Notes under the pieces: model-generated
Seen by the model: the letters and a program-made list of their open reading frames with translations, nothing else
Told to the model about the DNA's origin: nothing
Database searches by the model: none
NCBI GenBank assembly: GCA_947175335.1
Contig: CAMWMF010000007.1
Coordinates: forward strand, 23,853-87,852
Direction of reading: 5' to 3'
DNA: 64,000 nucleotides
From: an uncultured Clostridia bacterium
GTDB lineage: Bacteria; Bacillota; Clostridia; Christensenellales; Pumilibacteraceae
Shown here: positions 1 through 8,004 of the stretch, in pieces
Layout of the letters: every line of letters begins with the position of its first letter
Position numbering within the stretch: the first letter of the stretch is position 1
Program-made: the position numbers and the translations under genes

Positions 1-1674
1 AATCTTGCGCTGATAAAGCATTTGGAAATAGAGTTTAATAGTCAGCTTAATGTCTTTTCCGGCGAAACTGGTGCGGGCAAATCCATAATAGTAGATTCGC
101 TTATGCTGCTTGTAGGTGGGCGGTACGATAAATCGCTCCTTAAATTCGGTGAAGACAGCGGGTATGTTGAGGGAGTGTTCGACTTTAACGACAGTACTCC
201 GTTAGTGGATATGGGCATAGACTGTGAGGACGGGATATTTATCGTTACTCGCAAGTTCACCAAGGACGGCAAAAACGATATTCGCGTAAACGGCAAGCAA
301 ATGACCACCGCTATGCTGCGCGAACTTATGCAAAACTACGTGGATATTTACGGGCAAAACGAATATCAATCGTTGCTCAAAATATCCGAACAGAAAAAAA
401 TTCTCGATTACTTTGTGTTTAAGTCTGACGGTAAACCGCTGGAACGGCAAAAACAGCTTTACGACGAATACAAAAAGCTTTGCACAGAAATGGAATCGTT
501 GGGCGATGAAACGGCACGCGCACAGCGTATTGACGTACTCAACTATCAAATAGACGAGATAGTCAAAGCCGACGTAAAGCCCGACGAAGAACAGCAACTA
601 CTCGACCGCAGACATGTACTTATGGCGGCGGAACGCATAAAGAACGCGCTTGCCGAATGCTACGCTGCACTCGACGACGGCGATTGCAGCGTTACCGAAA
701 ACATGGACGGCGCCATGCGCGCAATGTCGGGCATAGCGTCGTTTGGTGAAAAATTTTCTGAGCTGGAAAGCCGTCTTAAATCGGTTTCGATAGAGCTTGA
801 CGACATTGCGGAATGTGTACGGGACGAGCTTAACGGCATGGACGGCAGTGAACAAGAGCTTGACGAAGTGTCGGCGCGGCTGGATAAAATCCGTGCGCTC
901 AAATCCAAGTACGGCGCATACGAGTCGATGCAAAAGTTTTTGACTGAAGCTAAGGCCGAGGCGGAACGTTTGTCGCGCGGCGCCGATTTGTACGACGAGC
1001 TGTGCAAAAAAGAATCTGTTGCCAAAAAGGCATTGTACGACAACAGCAAGCTGCTTTCCGATATGCGCCGAAAAGGTGCTGTCGACTTGCAAAAACGGAT
1101 TGTTTCCGAGTTGGGAGACTTGGGCATGGCAAAATCGTCGTTCGAGGTAGTGTTTTCCGAAATGCCTAATTACGATGAGTTTGCGACTCACGTAACGTCG
1201 AGTGGGTTTGACAGCTTGCAGTTTTATTTGAGTCCAAACGTCGGTCAGCCGCTTTTGCCGCTGATAAAAATAATATCGGGCGGCGAAATGTCGCGGTTTA
1301 TGCTTGCTATCAAGCTTGTAACGGGCGACCTTAGCAGTATAGGTACAATGATATTCGACGAGGTGGATACCGGCATAAGCGGCGCAATAGGATTGTGCGT
1401 TGCAAAAAAGCTGGCACAGCTTTCGCGCGGGCACCAAGTGCTTTGCGTCACGCACCTTGCGCAAATAGCGGCAATGGCGGACGGGCACTATTTTATAGAA
1501 AAATCCGAAAAGAACGGCGATACGCAAACGAGCGTTACGCCGCTTGACAGGTCGGGCATGATAGGGGAAATTTCGCGGCTTTCGGGAACAAAAGGAGTAT
1601 CGTCGTCGTCCGACAAAAGCGCGACCGAACTGAAAGATTTTTGCGACACGTTTAAATCGGGCACGTTTGATTAG
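1..1674 (+). CDS. recN: DNA repair protein RecN (5'-truncated by window edge)
   Basis: Walker A GETGAGKSIIVDSL, C-terminal ISGGEMSRFMLAIK and IFDEVDTGISG; reading frame is open to base 1. Confidence 0.95.
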   Translation, partial: NLALIKHLEIEFNSQLNVFSGETGAGKSIIVDSLMLLVGGRYDKSLLKFGEDSGYVEGVFDFNDSTPLVDMGIDCEDGIFIVTRKFTKDGKNDIRVNGKQMTTAMLRELMQNYVDIYGQNEYQSLLKISEQKKILDYFVFKSDGKPLERQKQLYDEYKKLCTEMESLGDETARAQRIDVLNYQIDEIVKADVKPDEEQQLLDRRHVLMAAERIKNALAECYAALDDGDCSVTENMDGAMRAMSGIASFGEKFSELESRLKSVSIELDDIAECVRDELNGMDGSEQELDEVSARLDKIRALKSKYGAYESMQKFLTEAKAEAERLSRGADLYDELCKKESVAKKALYDNSKLLSDMRRKGAVDLQKRIVSELGDLGMAKSSFEVVFSEMPNYDEFATHVTSSGFDSLQFYLSPNVGQPLLPLIKIISGGEMSRFMLAIKLVTGDLSSIGTMIFDEVDTGISGAIGLCVAKKLAQLSRGHQVLCVTHLAQIAAMADGHYFIEKSEKNGDTQTSVTPLDRSGMIGEISRLSGTKGVSSSSDKSATELKDFCDTFKSGTFD

Positions 1675-1728
1675 ACGGTTAATTTTCGATTAAGAAGTAT
1701 ATAATTCGACAAGCGACAAAAACTATAC

Positions 1729-2715
1729 GTGATGAAAAAGTTACGTAGAATTTTGTGCGCTTTTTTTGCGCTGTTTTTATGTGTTGCGATTTTGCCGATT
1801 GGGCAAGGGTATGTTTATGCCGAAACAGAACAAAGCGTTTATATCGGCGGATATCCGATAGGCATATCCATAGACATCGACGGATTACTGATAGAAAGCG
1901 TTACCGGGGTGGAAACGGAGTACGGAATTGCCGCTGTGGAAGGACTGAGAAAGGGCGATATAATAAAGAGAATCGACGGCAAAGTGGTTGACGACGTTGA
2001 CGACATATCGGAAATCATAACCACCGCCGATTCTGTTAAGATAGATTTATCGCGCAACGGTCAAGATATTTCGCTCGAAGTTAAGCCTATGATTGAAGCG
2101 TTCAGTCAAAAGCCGAGATTGGGTATAAAAATAAAAGACGTAATTTACGGCGTGGGCACTGTAACGTTTGTGCGTGAGGACGGTAGCTATACCGCGCTCG
2201 GACATGAAATATCGTACGACGGAGACAGTATACCTTTTGCCGGCGGGCATATCCACGCCTGCAAGGTTGTAGGCGTTAAAAAAGGCGGAAAAGGCGAGGC
2301 CGGAGCATTGCTTGCTTCCATTTCGCCAGACAAGGTGTACGGTTCGGTGTGTTGTAACAACAGCTTCGGCATAGCGGGGCAGTTTCAATCGGATTACGCA
2401 AAGGGTGAAAAGGTGCCGCTGGCTAAGCGCGGCGACGTGCATGCGGGCGCGGCAAAAATCAAAACCTCGGTAAACGGCGAGTCTCAGTATTACGATATAG
2501 AAATAATCAAGGCGTCGCACCAAAGCTCACGCAAGGAAAAGGGCATGGTTATTCGCATAACCGACAAACGCTTACTCGATTTGACAGGCGGGGTAGTGCG
2601 CGGCATGAGCGGCTCGCCTATAATTCAGGACGGCAAGCTTGTCGGTGCCGTTACTCATGTATTTTTAAATGACTTTACCAAGGGCTACGGCGTATATGCC
2701 GAATTCTTAAATTAA
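1729..2715 (+). CDS. spoIVB: SpoIVB-type S55 serine peptidase with PDZ domain (GTG 1729 or ATG 1732 start)
   Basis: N-terminal signal/TM, PDZ-like region, C-terminal VVRGMSGSPIIQDGKLVGAVTHVFLNDFTKGYGVYAEFLN; adjacent to recN as in spore-formers. Confidence 0.92.
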   Translation: MMKKLRRILCAFFALFLCVAILPIGQGYVYAETEQSVYIGGYPIGISIDIDGLLIESVTGVETEYGIAAVEGLRKGDIIKRIDGKVVDDVDDISEIITTADSVKIDLSRNGQDISLEVKPMIEAFSQKPRLGIKIKDVIYGVGTVTFVREDGSYTALGHEISYDGDSIPFAGGHIHACKVVGVKKGGKGEAGALLASISPDKVYGSVCCNNSFGIAGQFQSDYAKGEKVPLAKRGDVHAGAAKIKTSVNGESQYYDIEIIKASHQSSRKEKGMVIRITDKRLLDLTGGVVRGMSGSPIIQDGKLVGAVTHVFLNDFTKGYGVYAEFLN

Positions 2716-2771
2716 ATATATTTGTTTATATTTGACGAATAATGTCGGACGTTGCGACATAGATTTAAAAT

Positions 2772-3392
2772 ATGAAACGCACGTATGTTATTTCCGATTG
2801 GTTTTATAGACTTTCGCACACGGTCAGGCGTAATAGATCTTGTGTGCTGCTGTATTCGCTGTTATGCCTGCTGTTCGTAGTCGTCGGCGTTGCAGTCGGC
2901 GCAAACATGTCCGACAAAACGGAATACGTTTTGCGTAACGGCGCACCGATATTCAAGTTTTTGCGCGGCGACAACGGTATTGTGGCGTTTTTCTTTATCG
3001 ACGTAATGCTGTCATGCATATACTGCGTGTTTGGCGCGTCGATGTTCTATTTCCGAGCTTTGACCTTTATATCGCTTGTGCCGTGCGCGTACCGCGCATA
3101 CGTACTGGGCGCCAATACTTGTATAATAATAGTCGTGTTTTCGGTTTCGGCATTGCCCATGCTGTTTGTGGCGTTCGTGCCGATTTGCATAATCGAAATT
3201 ACAATCATGTGCATGATATCTTTTAGATGCTTTTATTTTTCGTCGCTAAACCGTCGATGCACGCCGTCTATTGTGGATATTAAGCTGTATTACAAAGGCT
3301 TGCTGTCGTACTTGTTTGCGATTGCCGTTTTAACACTTATTAAGGCGATTACGCTTGTTCTTTTCGGCTCGGCATTAATAGGGGTATTATAG
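2772..3392 (+). CDS. Multi-pass membrane protein, divergent stage II sporulation protein M-like
   Basis: About five hydrophobic segments, SpoIIM-like layout, location between spoIVB and a dacF-like gene; sequence similarity is weak. Confidence 0.45.
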   Translation: MKRTYVISDWFYRLSHTVRRNRSCVLLYSLLCLLFVVVGVAVGANMSDKTEYVLRNGAPIFKFLRGDNGIVAFFFIDVMLSCIYCVFGASMFYFRALTFISLVPCAYRAYVLGANTCIIIVVFSVSALPMLFVAFVPICIIEITIMCMISFRCFYFSSLNRRCTPSIVDIKLYYKGLLSYLFAIAVLTLIKAITLVLFGSALIGVL

Positions 3393-3460
3393 TAAATTAT
3401 TTTTGAATTATTTTCTTCGAGATAAACCAAACTATCCATATGAATTTTCTCGGAGGGAAT

Positions 3461-4627
3461 ATGAACAAAAAAATCTTATTGGGCATAGCCGGAATACTCA
3501 CGGCTATTATAGCATTTTCGCCGCTGTTCGGTGTAATGCACGCAGTGCACGCCGACACCGTGCCGCAAAATCTTGCTACCACTTGTAAGGCGGCGATGCT
3601 AATTGATGCAAACACCGGTACTGTTGTTTTGGAAAAGAACACAAAACAGCACCTTCAAATTGCTAGCATGGTAAAAATCATGACGCTCGGGTTAGCGTTT
3701 GACGAAATAGAAAAGCGTGAAATACCGCTTGACACCGTTGTGACCGCATCGGAAAACGCAGCGGCTATGGGCGGATCGCAAGCATTTTTGGATGCAAACG
3801 CCGAGTATCGCTTGGACGAATTACTAAAAAGCATCGTCGTTGCTTCGGCTAACGACTCGTGTGTTGCGGTTGCCGAACACCTGTACGGAAGCGTTGACGC
3901 TTTTGTCGCGGCTATGAACGAGCGTGCCGAGCAAATGGGACTTAAAGACACCAAGTTTGTCAACTGCACCGGTTTGCCGCATGAGGGGCAGTACAGCTGC
4001 GCCGCAGACGTTGCGGTAATGTTCAAACGCCTTATGTCGCATGACAAGTTTTACGAATATGCCAAGGTGTGGATGTACGACTTTGAACATCCAAGCGGCA
4101 GAGTGACCGGTCTTACCAATACAAATAAGCTGATTCGCTTCTATGACGGCTGCGACGGTGGCAAGACGGGCTATACCGACGAGGCGCGCTCGTGCATAAC
4201 GGTAACCGCCAAGCGCGGCGACACTCGACTTATTTGCGTGGCTATCGGTGCTGAAAATTCCAAAACACGTAACAAAGAGGTTTCGGAAATGCTTAACTAC
4301 GGGTTCGCCAATTACAAAACGGTGTGCGCACTGCAAAAGGGCGAGGTTCTTGGTGAGTACGGCGTTGACGGCGGCAAGACCGATAAAATTACCGTTGTTG
4401 CCGAAGATGAATGTACTGCGTTTACCAAGTGCGGTGAAAAGAGTGAAGTGACTTTGCGTATAGATATCGATACGCTTAGTGCGCCTATTGCCCAAGGCCA
4501 AAAGGTTGGCACTGTTACCGTGCTCATCAACGGCACGGAATACCGTACGCTTAACGCCGTAGCGCAAAACGGATGCCAAAAGAAAGGTTACAAAGATATT
4601 TTAGACGACTTTATTGCCGAGTGGTAA
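3461..4627 (+). CDS. D-alanyl-D-alanine carboxypeptidase (DacF/PBP5-like); start moved from 3440 to 3461
   Basis: SxxK (ASMVKIM), SAN (VASANDSC), KTG (GGKTGYTDEA) motifs; GGAGGG directly upstream of ATG 3461. Confidence 0.9.
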   Translation: MNKKILLGIAGILTAIIAFSPLFGVMHAVHADTVPQNLATTCKAAMLIDANTGTVVLEKNTKQHLQIASMVKIMTLGLAFDEIEKREIPLDTVVTASENAAAMGGSQAFLDANAEYRLDELLKSIVVASANDSCVAVAEHLYGSVDAFVAAMNERAEQMGLKDTKFVNCTGLPHEGQYSCAADVAVMFKRLMSHDKFYEYAKVWMYDFEHPSGRVTGLTNTNKLIRFYDGCDGGKTGYTDEARSCITVTAKRGDTRLICVAIGAENSKTRNKEVSEMLNYGFANYKTVCALQKGEVLGEYGVDGGKTDKITVVAEDECTAFTKCGEKSEVTLRIDIDTLSAPIAQGQKVGTVTVLINGTEYRTLNAVAQNGCQKKGYKDILDDFIAEW

Positions 4628-4643
4628 AATTTTTCGCAATATA

Positions 4644-4672
4644 TTGACGGAAAGGCGATAGTGTGGTAAAAT
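4644..4672 (+). promoter_or_regulatory. Promoter TTGACG-N17-TAAAAT abutting rpe start
   Basis: TTGACG 4644-4649, 17-bp spacer, TAAAAT 4667-4672. Confidence 0.65.
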
Positions 4673-5332
4673 ATGCCTATGAGCAAAACCATTATCGCAC
4701 CGTCAATACTCAGCGCCAACTTTGCCGATATGGGCGGCGAAGTAAAAAACTTGTCCGCAATAGGCGCCGATTGGGTTCATTTGGACGTAATGGACGGCAT
4801 ATTCGTGCCAAACCTTACGTTCGGGTTCAAAATGATAAAGGATATCCGTCCGTTGTCAAAGCTGTTTTTCGACGCGCATCTGATGATAGCGCAGCCTAAA
4901 CGGTATGTAAAGCGGTTTGTGGAATCGGGCGCCGATCTTGTATCTTTCCATTACGAGGCGGAGGAGGATATAGACGGCACTCTGGATATTATTAAGAATG
5001 CCGGCTGTAAATGCGGACTGGCCATCAATCCTGACACCGACGTAAACGTGATTAAGCCGTATCTCGGCAAGCTCGATTTGATTTTGATTATGACCGTGTT
5101 CCCGGGGTTCGGCGGACAAAAGTTTATAGACGGCTCGTTGGAGCGGATAGCAACGGCAAAGGCGTTGCGGGACGAATACGCGCCGCAAGCGCTTGTGGAG
5201 ATTGACGGCGGCGTAAACGTCGCTAACGCTCAAAGTATCATCAAAGCCGGGGCGGACGTGTTGGTGGCGGGTAATGCGGTGTTTGGCGCCGCGGATAGGG
5301 CAGTTGCGGTAAAACAACTTCGCTGTGATTAA
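4673..5332 (+). CDS. rpe: Ribulose-phosphate 3-epimerase (start 4673 or 4679)
   Basis: APSILSANFADMG, HLDVMDGIFVPNLTFG, MTVFPGFGGQKF, EIDGGV motifs. Confidence 0.97.
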   Translation: MPMSKTIIAPSILSANFADMGGEVKNLSAIGADWVHLDVMDGIFVPNLTFGFKMIKDIRPLSKLFFDAHLMIAQPKRYVKRFVESGADLVSFHYEAEEDIDGTLDIIKNAGCKCGLAINPDTDVNVIKPYLGKLDLILIMTVFPGFGGQKFIDGSLERIATAKALRDEYAPQALVEIDGGVNVANAQSIIKAGADVLVAGNAVFGAADRAVAVKQLRCD

Positions 5333-5398
5333 AATTGTAACATTGACTTACCTTTACGCATAATAAAGTATGAAAGGTTAAAATCGTGGAGGTGTGTA

Positions 5399-5473
5399 GT
5401 GTCCAAAATCATATGTATAAAGTTACCTAAATGTTTGGGTAAATTCATACGGCTGTTCAAGCGCAATAAGTAA
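5399..5473 (+). CDS. spoVM: SpoVM-like 24-aa sporulation peptide MSKIICIKLPKCLGKFIRLFKRNK (GTG start)
   Basis: GGAGG at 5388-5392 spaced 6 nt from GTG; matches B. subtilis SpoVM MKFYTIKLPKFLGGIVRAMLGSFRKD in the IKLPKxLG core; lies between rpe and rpmB as in Bacillus. Confidence 0.88.
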   Translation: MSKIICIKLPKCLGKFIRLFKRNK

Positions 5474-5485
5474 AATAGTAAATAT

Positions 5486-5517
5486 AAAAGCCCGACGCGT
5501 TTTGCGTCGGGCTTTTT
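5486..5517 (+). terminator. Intrinsic terminator after spoVM, likely bidirectional with rpmB
   Basis: AAAAGCCCGACGC / GCGTCGGGCTTTT stem with T-run. Confidence 0.9.
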
Positions 5518-5553
5518 GCGTACTATATAATAATCATTAGCAGGGGATTAAAA

Positions 5554-5742
5554 TTAACCCTCTTGCTTTTTGGCGGTGCGCAAGCAGCGCGTGCAAACGT
5601 AGCCGTACTGTTCTTCGCCGTCAATCACCACCGTGCCCTTGTGTACGTTGGCGTTGAAAGTGCGCTTTGTCTTTTTGTGCGAGTGGCTTACATTGTTGCC
5701 TGCCACTTTGCCCTTGCCGCACATAATGCATACTTTGCTCAT
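5554..5742 (-). CDS. rpmB: 50S ribosomal protein L28 (Zn-binding CxxC form); start corrected to MSKVCIMCGKG
   Basis: CIMCGKGKVAGNNVSHSHKKTKRTFNANV and YVCTRCLR; AGGAGGT upstream on the minus strand. Confidence 0.95.
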   Translation of the reverse strand: MSKVCIMCGKGKVAGNNVSHSHKKTKRTFNANVHKGTVVIDGEEQYGYVCTRCLRTAKKQEG

Positions 5743-5783
5743 ATTTTTGACCTCCTGAGGCGGACTGAAAACTTTTCCTATAC

Positions 5784-5812
5784 AATATACCACTTTTTTG
5801 TCCCTTTTGCAA
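5784..5812 (-). promoter_or_regulatory. rpmB promoter TTGCAA-N17-TATATT
   Basis: Minus-strand hexamers at 5812-5807 and 5789-5784, 17-bp spacer. Confidence 0.6.
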
Positions 5813-5863
5813 CCGAAAATGAGTATATTTTTACTAAAATTTTAAAAAAATAAGTTAAAATCC

Positions 5864-5892
5864 TTGCAAAAATATTTTATATAGGTTAAAAT
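5864..5892 (+). promoter_or_regulatory. asp23/yloV promoter TTGCAA-N17-TAAAAT
   Basis: Hexamers at 5864-5869 and 5887-5892. Confidence 0.6.
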
Positions 5893-5933
5893 ATTAGTGT
5901 GAAATACATATACTTAATTGTTTTGGAGCGATC

Positions 5934-6284
5934 GTGAGTGTCCACACTTCTAATGCCTACGGCAGAATAACGGTAACGGAGGACTCGATAGCACAAGTTG
6001 CTGCCGATACCGCTTTGGACTGCTATGGCATTGTCGATCTCGTTTCCAAAACATTTTCCGACAACCTGTCTGACTTGTTCAGGCGTAAGCGTTTGTCACG
6101 CGGAGTAAATGTTTTCACAAACGGCGACAGAATATTTATTGACCTTTACGTCATTATTAAATACGGTCTGTCCATCGAGGCTGTGGCACAGTCGCTCAAA
6201 AAGGCGGTCAAGTACCGCGTGGAGCGCTTTTCGGGCATGGTGGTTGATACGATTAACGTCCATGTCGTGGGAATTAAGGTGTAG
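5934..6284 (+). CDS. Asp23/Gls24 family (YloU) protein
   Basis: GRITVTEDSIAQVAADTALDCYGIVDL; upstream of yloV-like gene. Confidence 0.9.
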   Translation: MSVHTSNAYGRITVTEDSIAQVAADTALDCYGIVDLVSKTFSDNLSDLFRRKRLSRGVNVFTNGDRIFIDLYVIIKYGLSIEAVAQSLKKAVKYRVERFSGMVVDTINVHVVGIKV

Positions 6285-6314
6285 CCGCTTCCTCGAAATT
6301 TCGGAGGATTAAAA

Positions 6315-7961
6315 ATGCAAAAATCAATCAACGGCGCGACCTTTCGCAAGATGATTGTGAACGGCGCGAAACTTCTCGACGCGCACAAAGCGCATGTAAA
6401 CGAACTTAACGTTTTCCCGGTTCCCGATGGCGATACCGGTACAAATATGTCAATGACCATGCTATCCGCTTCCCGCGAGGTAGCCAGCTGTTCCACCAAC
6501 AATATGCCTGAGCTGTGCGACGCAGTAAGCAAAGGCGCCCTTCGCGGCGCACGCGGCAACAGCGGCGTTATACTCAGTCAAATACTTAAAGGCATGACGT
6601 CCGTCCTTTCCGGAAGCACGGAGCTTACAGCCAAAACTTTTGCCAAAGCCTTTGCGGCGGGCACGGAAATAGCTTATAAAGCCGTTACCAAACCCAAAGA
6701 AGGCACAATACTTTCGGTCATCCGTGCGGTGTCCGAAGCTGCGGAAAAGGCAGCCAAAAAGAACGTAGAGCTTAAAGACTTCTTCACCACCGTAATAGCG
6801 GCCGGCGAGGAAATGCTCAAACAAACGCCAGAGATGCTTCCCGTACTCAAAAAGGCGGGCGTAGTAGACGCCGGCGGCAGGGGCTTACTGATATTGTTCC
6901 AAGGCTTCTTGAACGTGCTCCTTGGACAAGAGGAAGCTTACAACATAGAATTTGACGACGCTTACAAAGAGGGCGGCGCGTCCAGCCCGTACGACGAGCA
7001 GTCGCACTTTAATTATAACGACCTTGCCGAAATAGAATTCGCATACTGCACCGAGTTCTTTATTGTAAATCTTTACAAAAAGACGACGGAAGCGGATATC
7101 GACAAGTTCAGGGAAAAGCTTATGGAAATAGGCGATTGCGTATTGGTAATAGGCGATCTTTCCTTGGTCAAGGTGCACGTGCACTCCAACGTACCCGGTC
7201 AGGTGCTTACCTACGCGCTGGAACTCGGCGAGTTGGATCACCTTAAAATCGAAAACATGCTCCAACAAAACCGCGAGCTTAAAAACAAGCAGCAAGAGGA
7301 GCTTAAACCGTTCGGTCTTGTAGCTGTTTGTGCGGGCGACGGACTTACCGCCATATTCAAGGACTTGTTGGTAGACAATATTATAGAGGGCGGACAAACA
7401 ATGAACCCCTCGGCGGATGATATCGCCAAAGCTTGCGATGCAGTTGCCGCTAAGGACGTGTTTGTTTTCCCCAATAATAAGAACATTATTCTTGCTGCCA
7501 ATCAGGCAAAGGCGCTGTCCAAGCGCACTATCCATGTAATACCCACTACCAATATCCCGCAAGGACTTTCGGCAGTGTTGTCATTTAATCCCGAGGACAC
7601 TGTGGACGGCAACCTCAAAAACATGAACGACGCGCTCGGCGGAGTGCGTTCCGGCTCGGTTACTTATGCCGTTCGCTCCACTCAAATCGGCAACTTCGAC
7701 CTTAAAGAGGGCGATATCATCGGCATGGATGCCAAAGACATTGTTGCCAAAGGCGACAGCGTCAGCCAAGTGACCGAACAGCTTATCGATAGAATGATGG
7801 ACGACGACGTAAACTGCATCTCCTTATACTTCGGTAACGACGTCAAGGAAGAGGAAGCAAACGCTATCGCCGCCGACATTACCAAAAAGTACAGAATGTG
7901 CGACGTGGACGTGCATTACGGCGGTCAGCCTTTGTACTACTTTATAGTTTCTCTCGAATAA
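6315..7961 (+). CDS. DAK2/DegV-domain YloV/FakA-like kinase
   Basis: NVFPVPDGDTGTNMSMTM, GARGNSGVILSQIL, GVVDAGGRGLL. Confidence 0.93.
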   Translation: MQKSINGATFRKMIVNGAKLLDAHKAHVNELNVFPVPDGDTGTNMSMTMLSASREVASCSTNNMPELCDAVSKGALRGARGNSGVILSQILKGMTSVLSGSTELTAKTFAKAFAAGTEIAYKAVTKPKEGTILSVIRAVSEAAEKAAKKNVELKDFFTTVIAAGEEMLKQTPEMLPVLKKAGVVDAGGRGLLILFQGFLNVLLGQEEAYNIEFDDAYKEGGASSPYDEQSHFNYNDLAEIEFAYCTEFFIVNLYKKTTEADIDKFREKLMEIGDCVLVIGDLSLVKVHVHSNVPGQVLTYALELGELDHLKIENMLQQNRELKNKQQEELKPFGLVAVCAGDGLTAIFKDLLVDNIIEGGQTMNPSADDIAKACDAVAAKDVFVFPNNKNIILAANQAKALSKRTIHVIPTTNIPQGLSAVLSFNPEDTVDGNLKNMNDALGGVRSGSVTYAVRSTQIGNFDLKEGDIIGMDAKDIVAKGDSVSQVTEQLIDRMMDDDVNCISLYFGNDVKEEEANAIAADITKKYRMCDVDVHYGGQPLYYFIVSLE

Positions 7962-7968
7962 TATAACG

Positions 7969-8004
7969 CCGTACCGGTGGACAATGTCCATTGGTACGGT
8001 TTTT
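7969..8004 (+). terminator. Terminator-like hairpin between yloV and recG
   Basis: CCGTACCGGTGGAC-AAT-GTCCATTGGTACGG (14 bp including two GU pairs) followed by T5. Confidence 0.8.

Noticed and set aside
598-1527. 309-aa minus-strand ORF
   Set aside because: Antisense to recN, no domain or SD support
2732-2774. TTGACG and TAAAAT near the SpoIIM-like start considered as a leaderless promoter
   Set aside because: Spacing between the two hexamers is about 28 bp, incompatible with a sigma-A promoter
5343-5398. Possible sigma-E-type promoter upstream of spoVM
   Set aside because: No convincing -35/-10 match could be assigned by eye; spoVM promoter left unannotated
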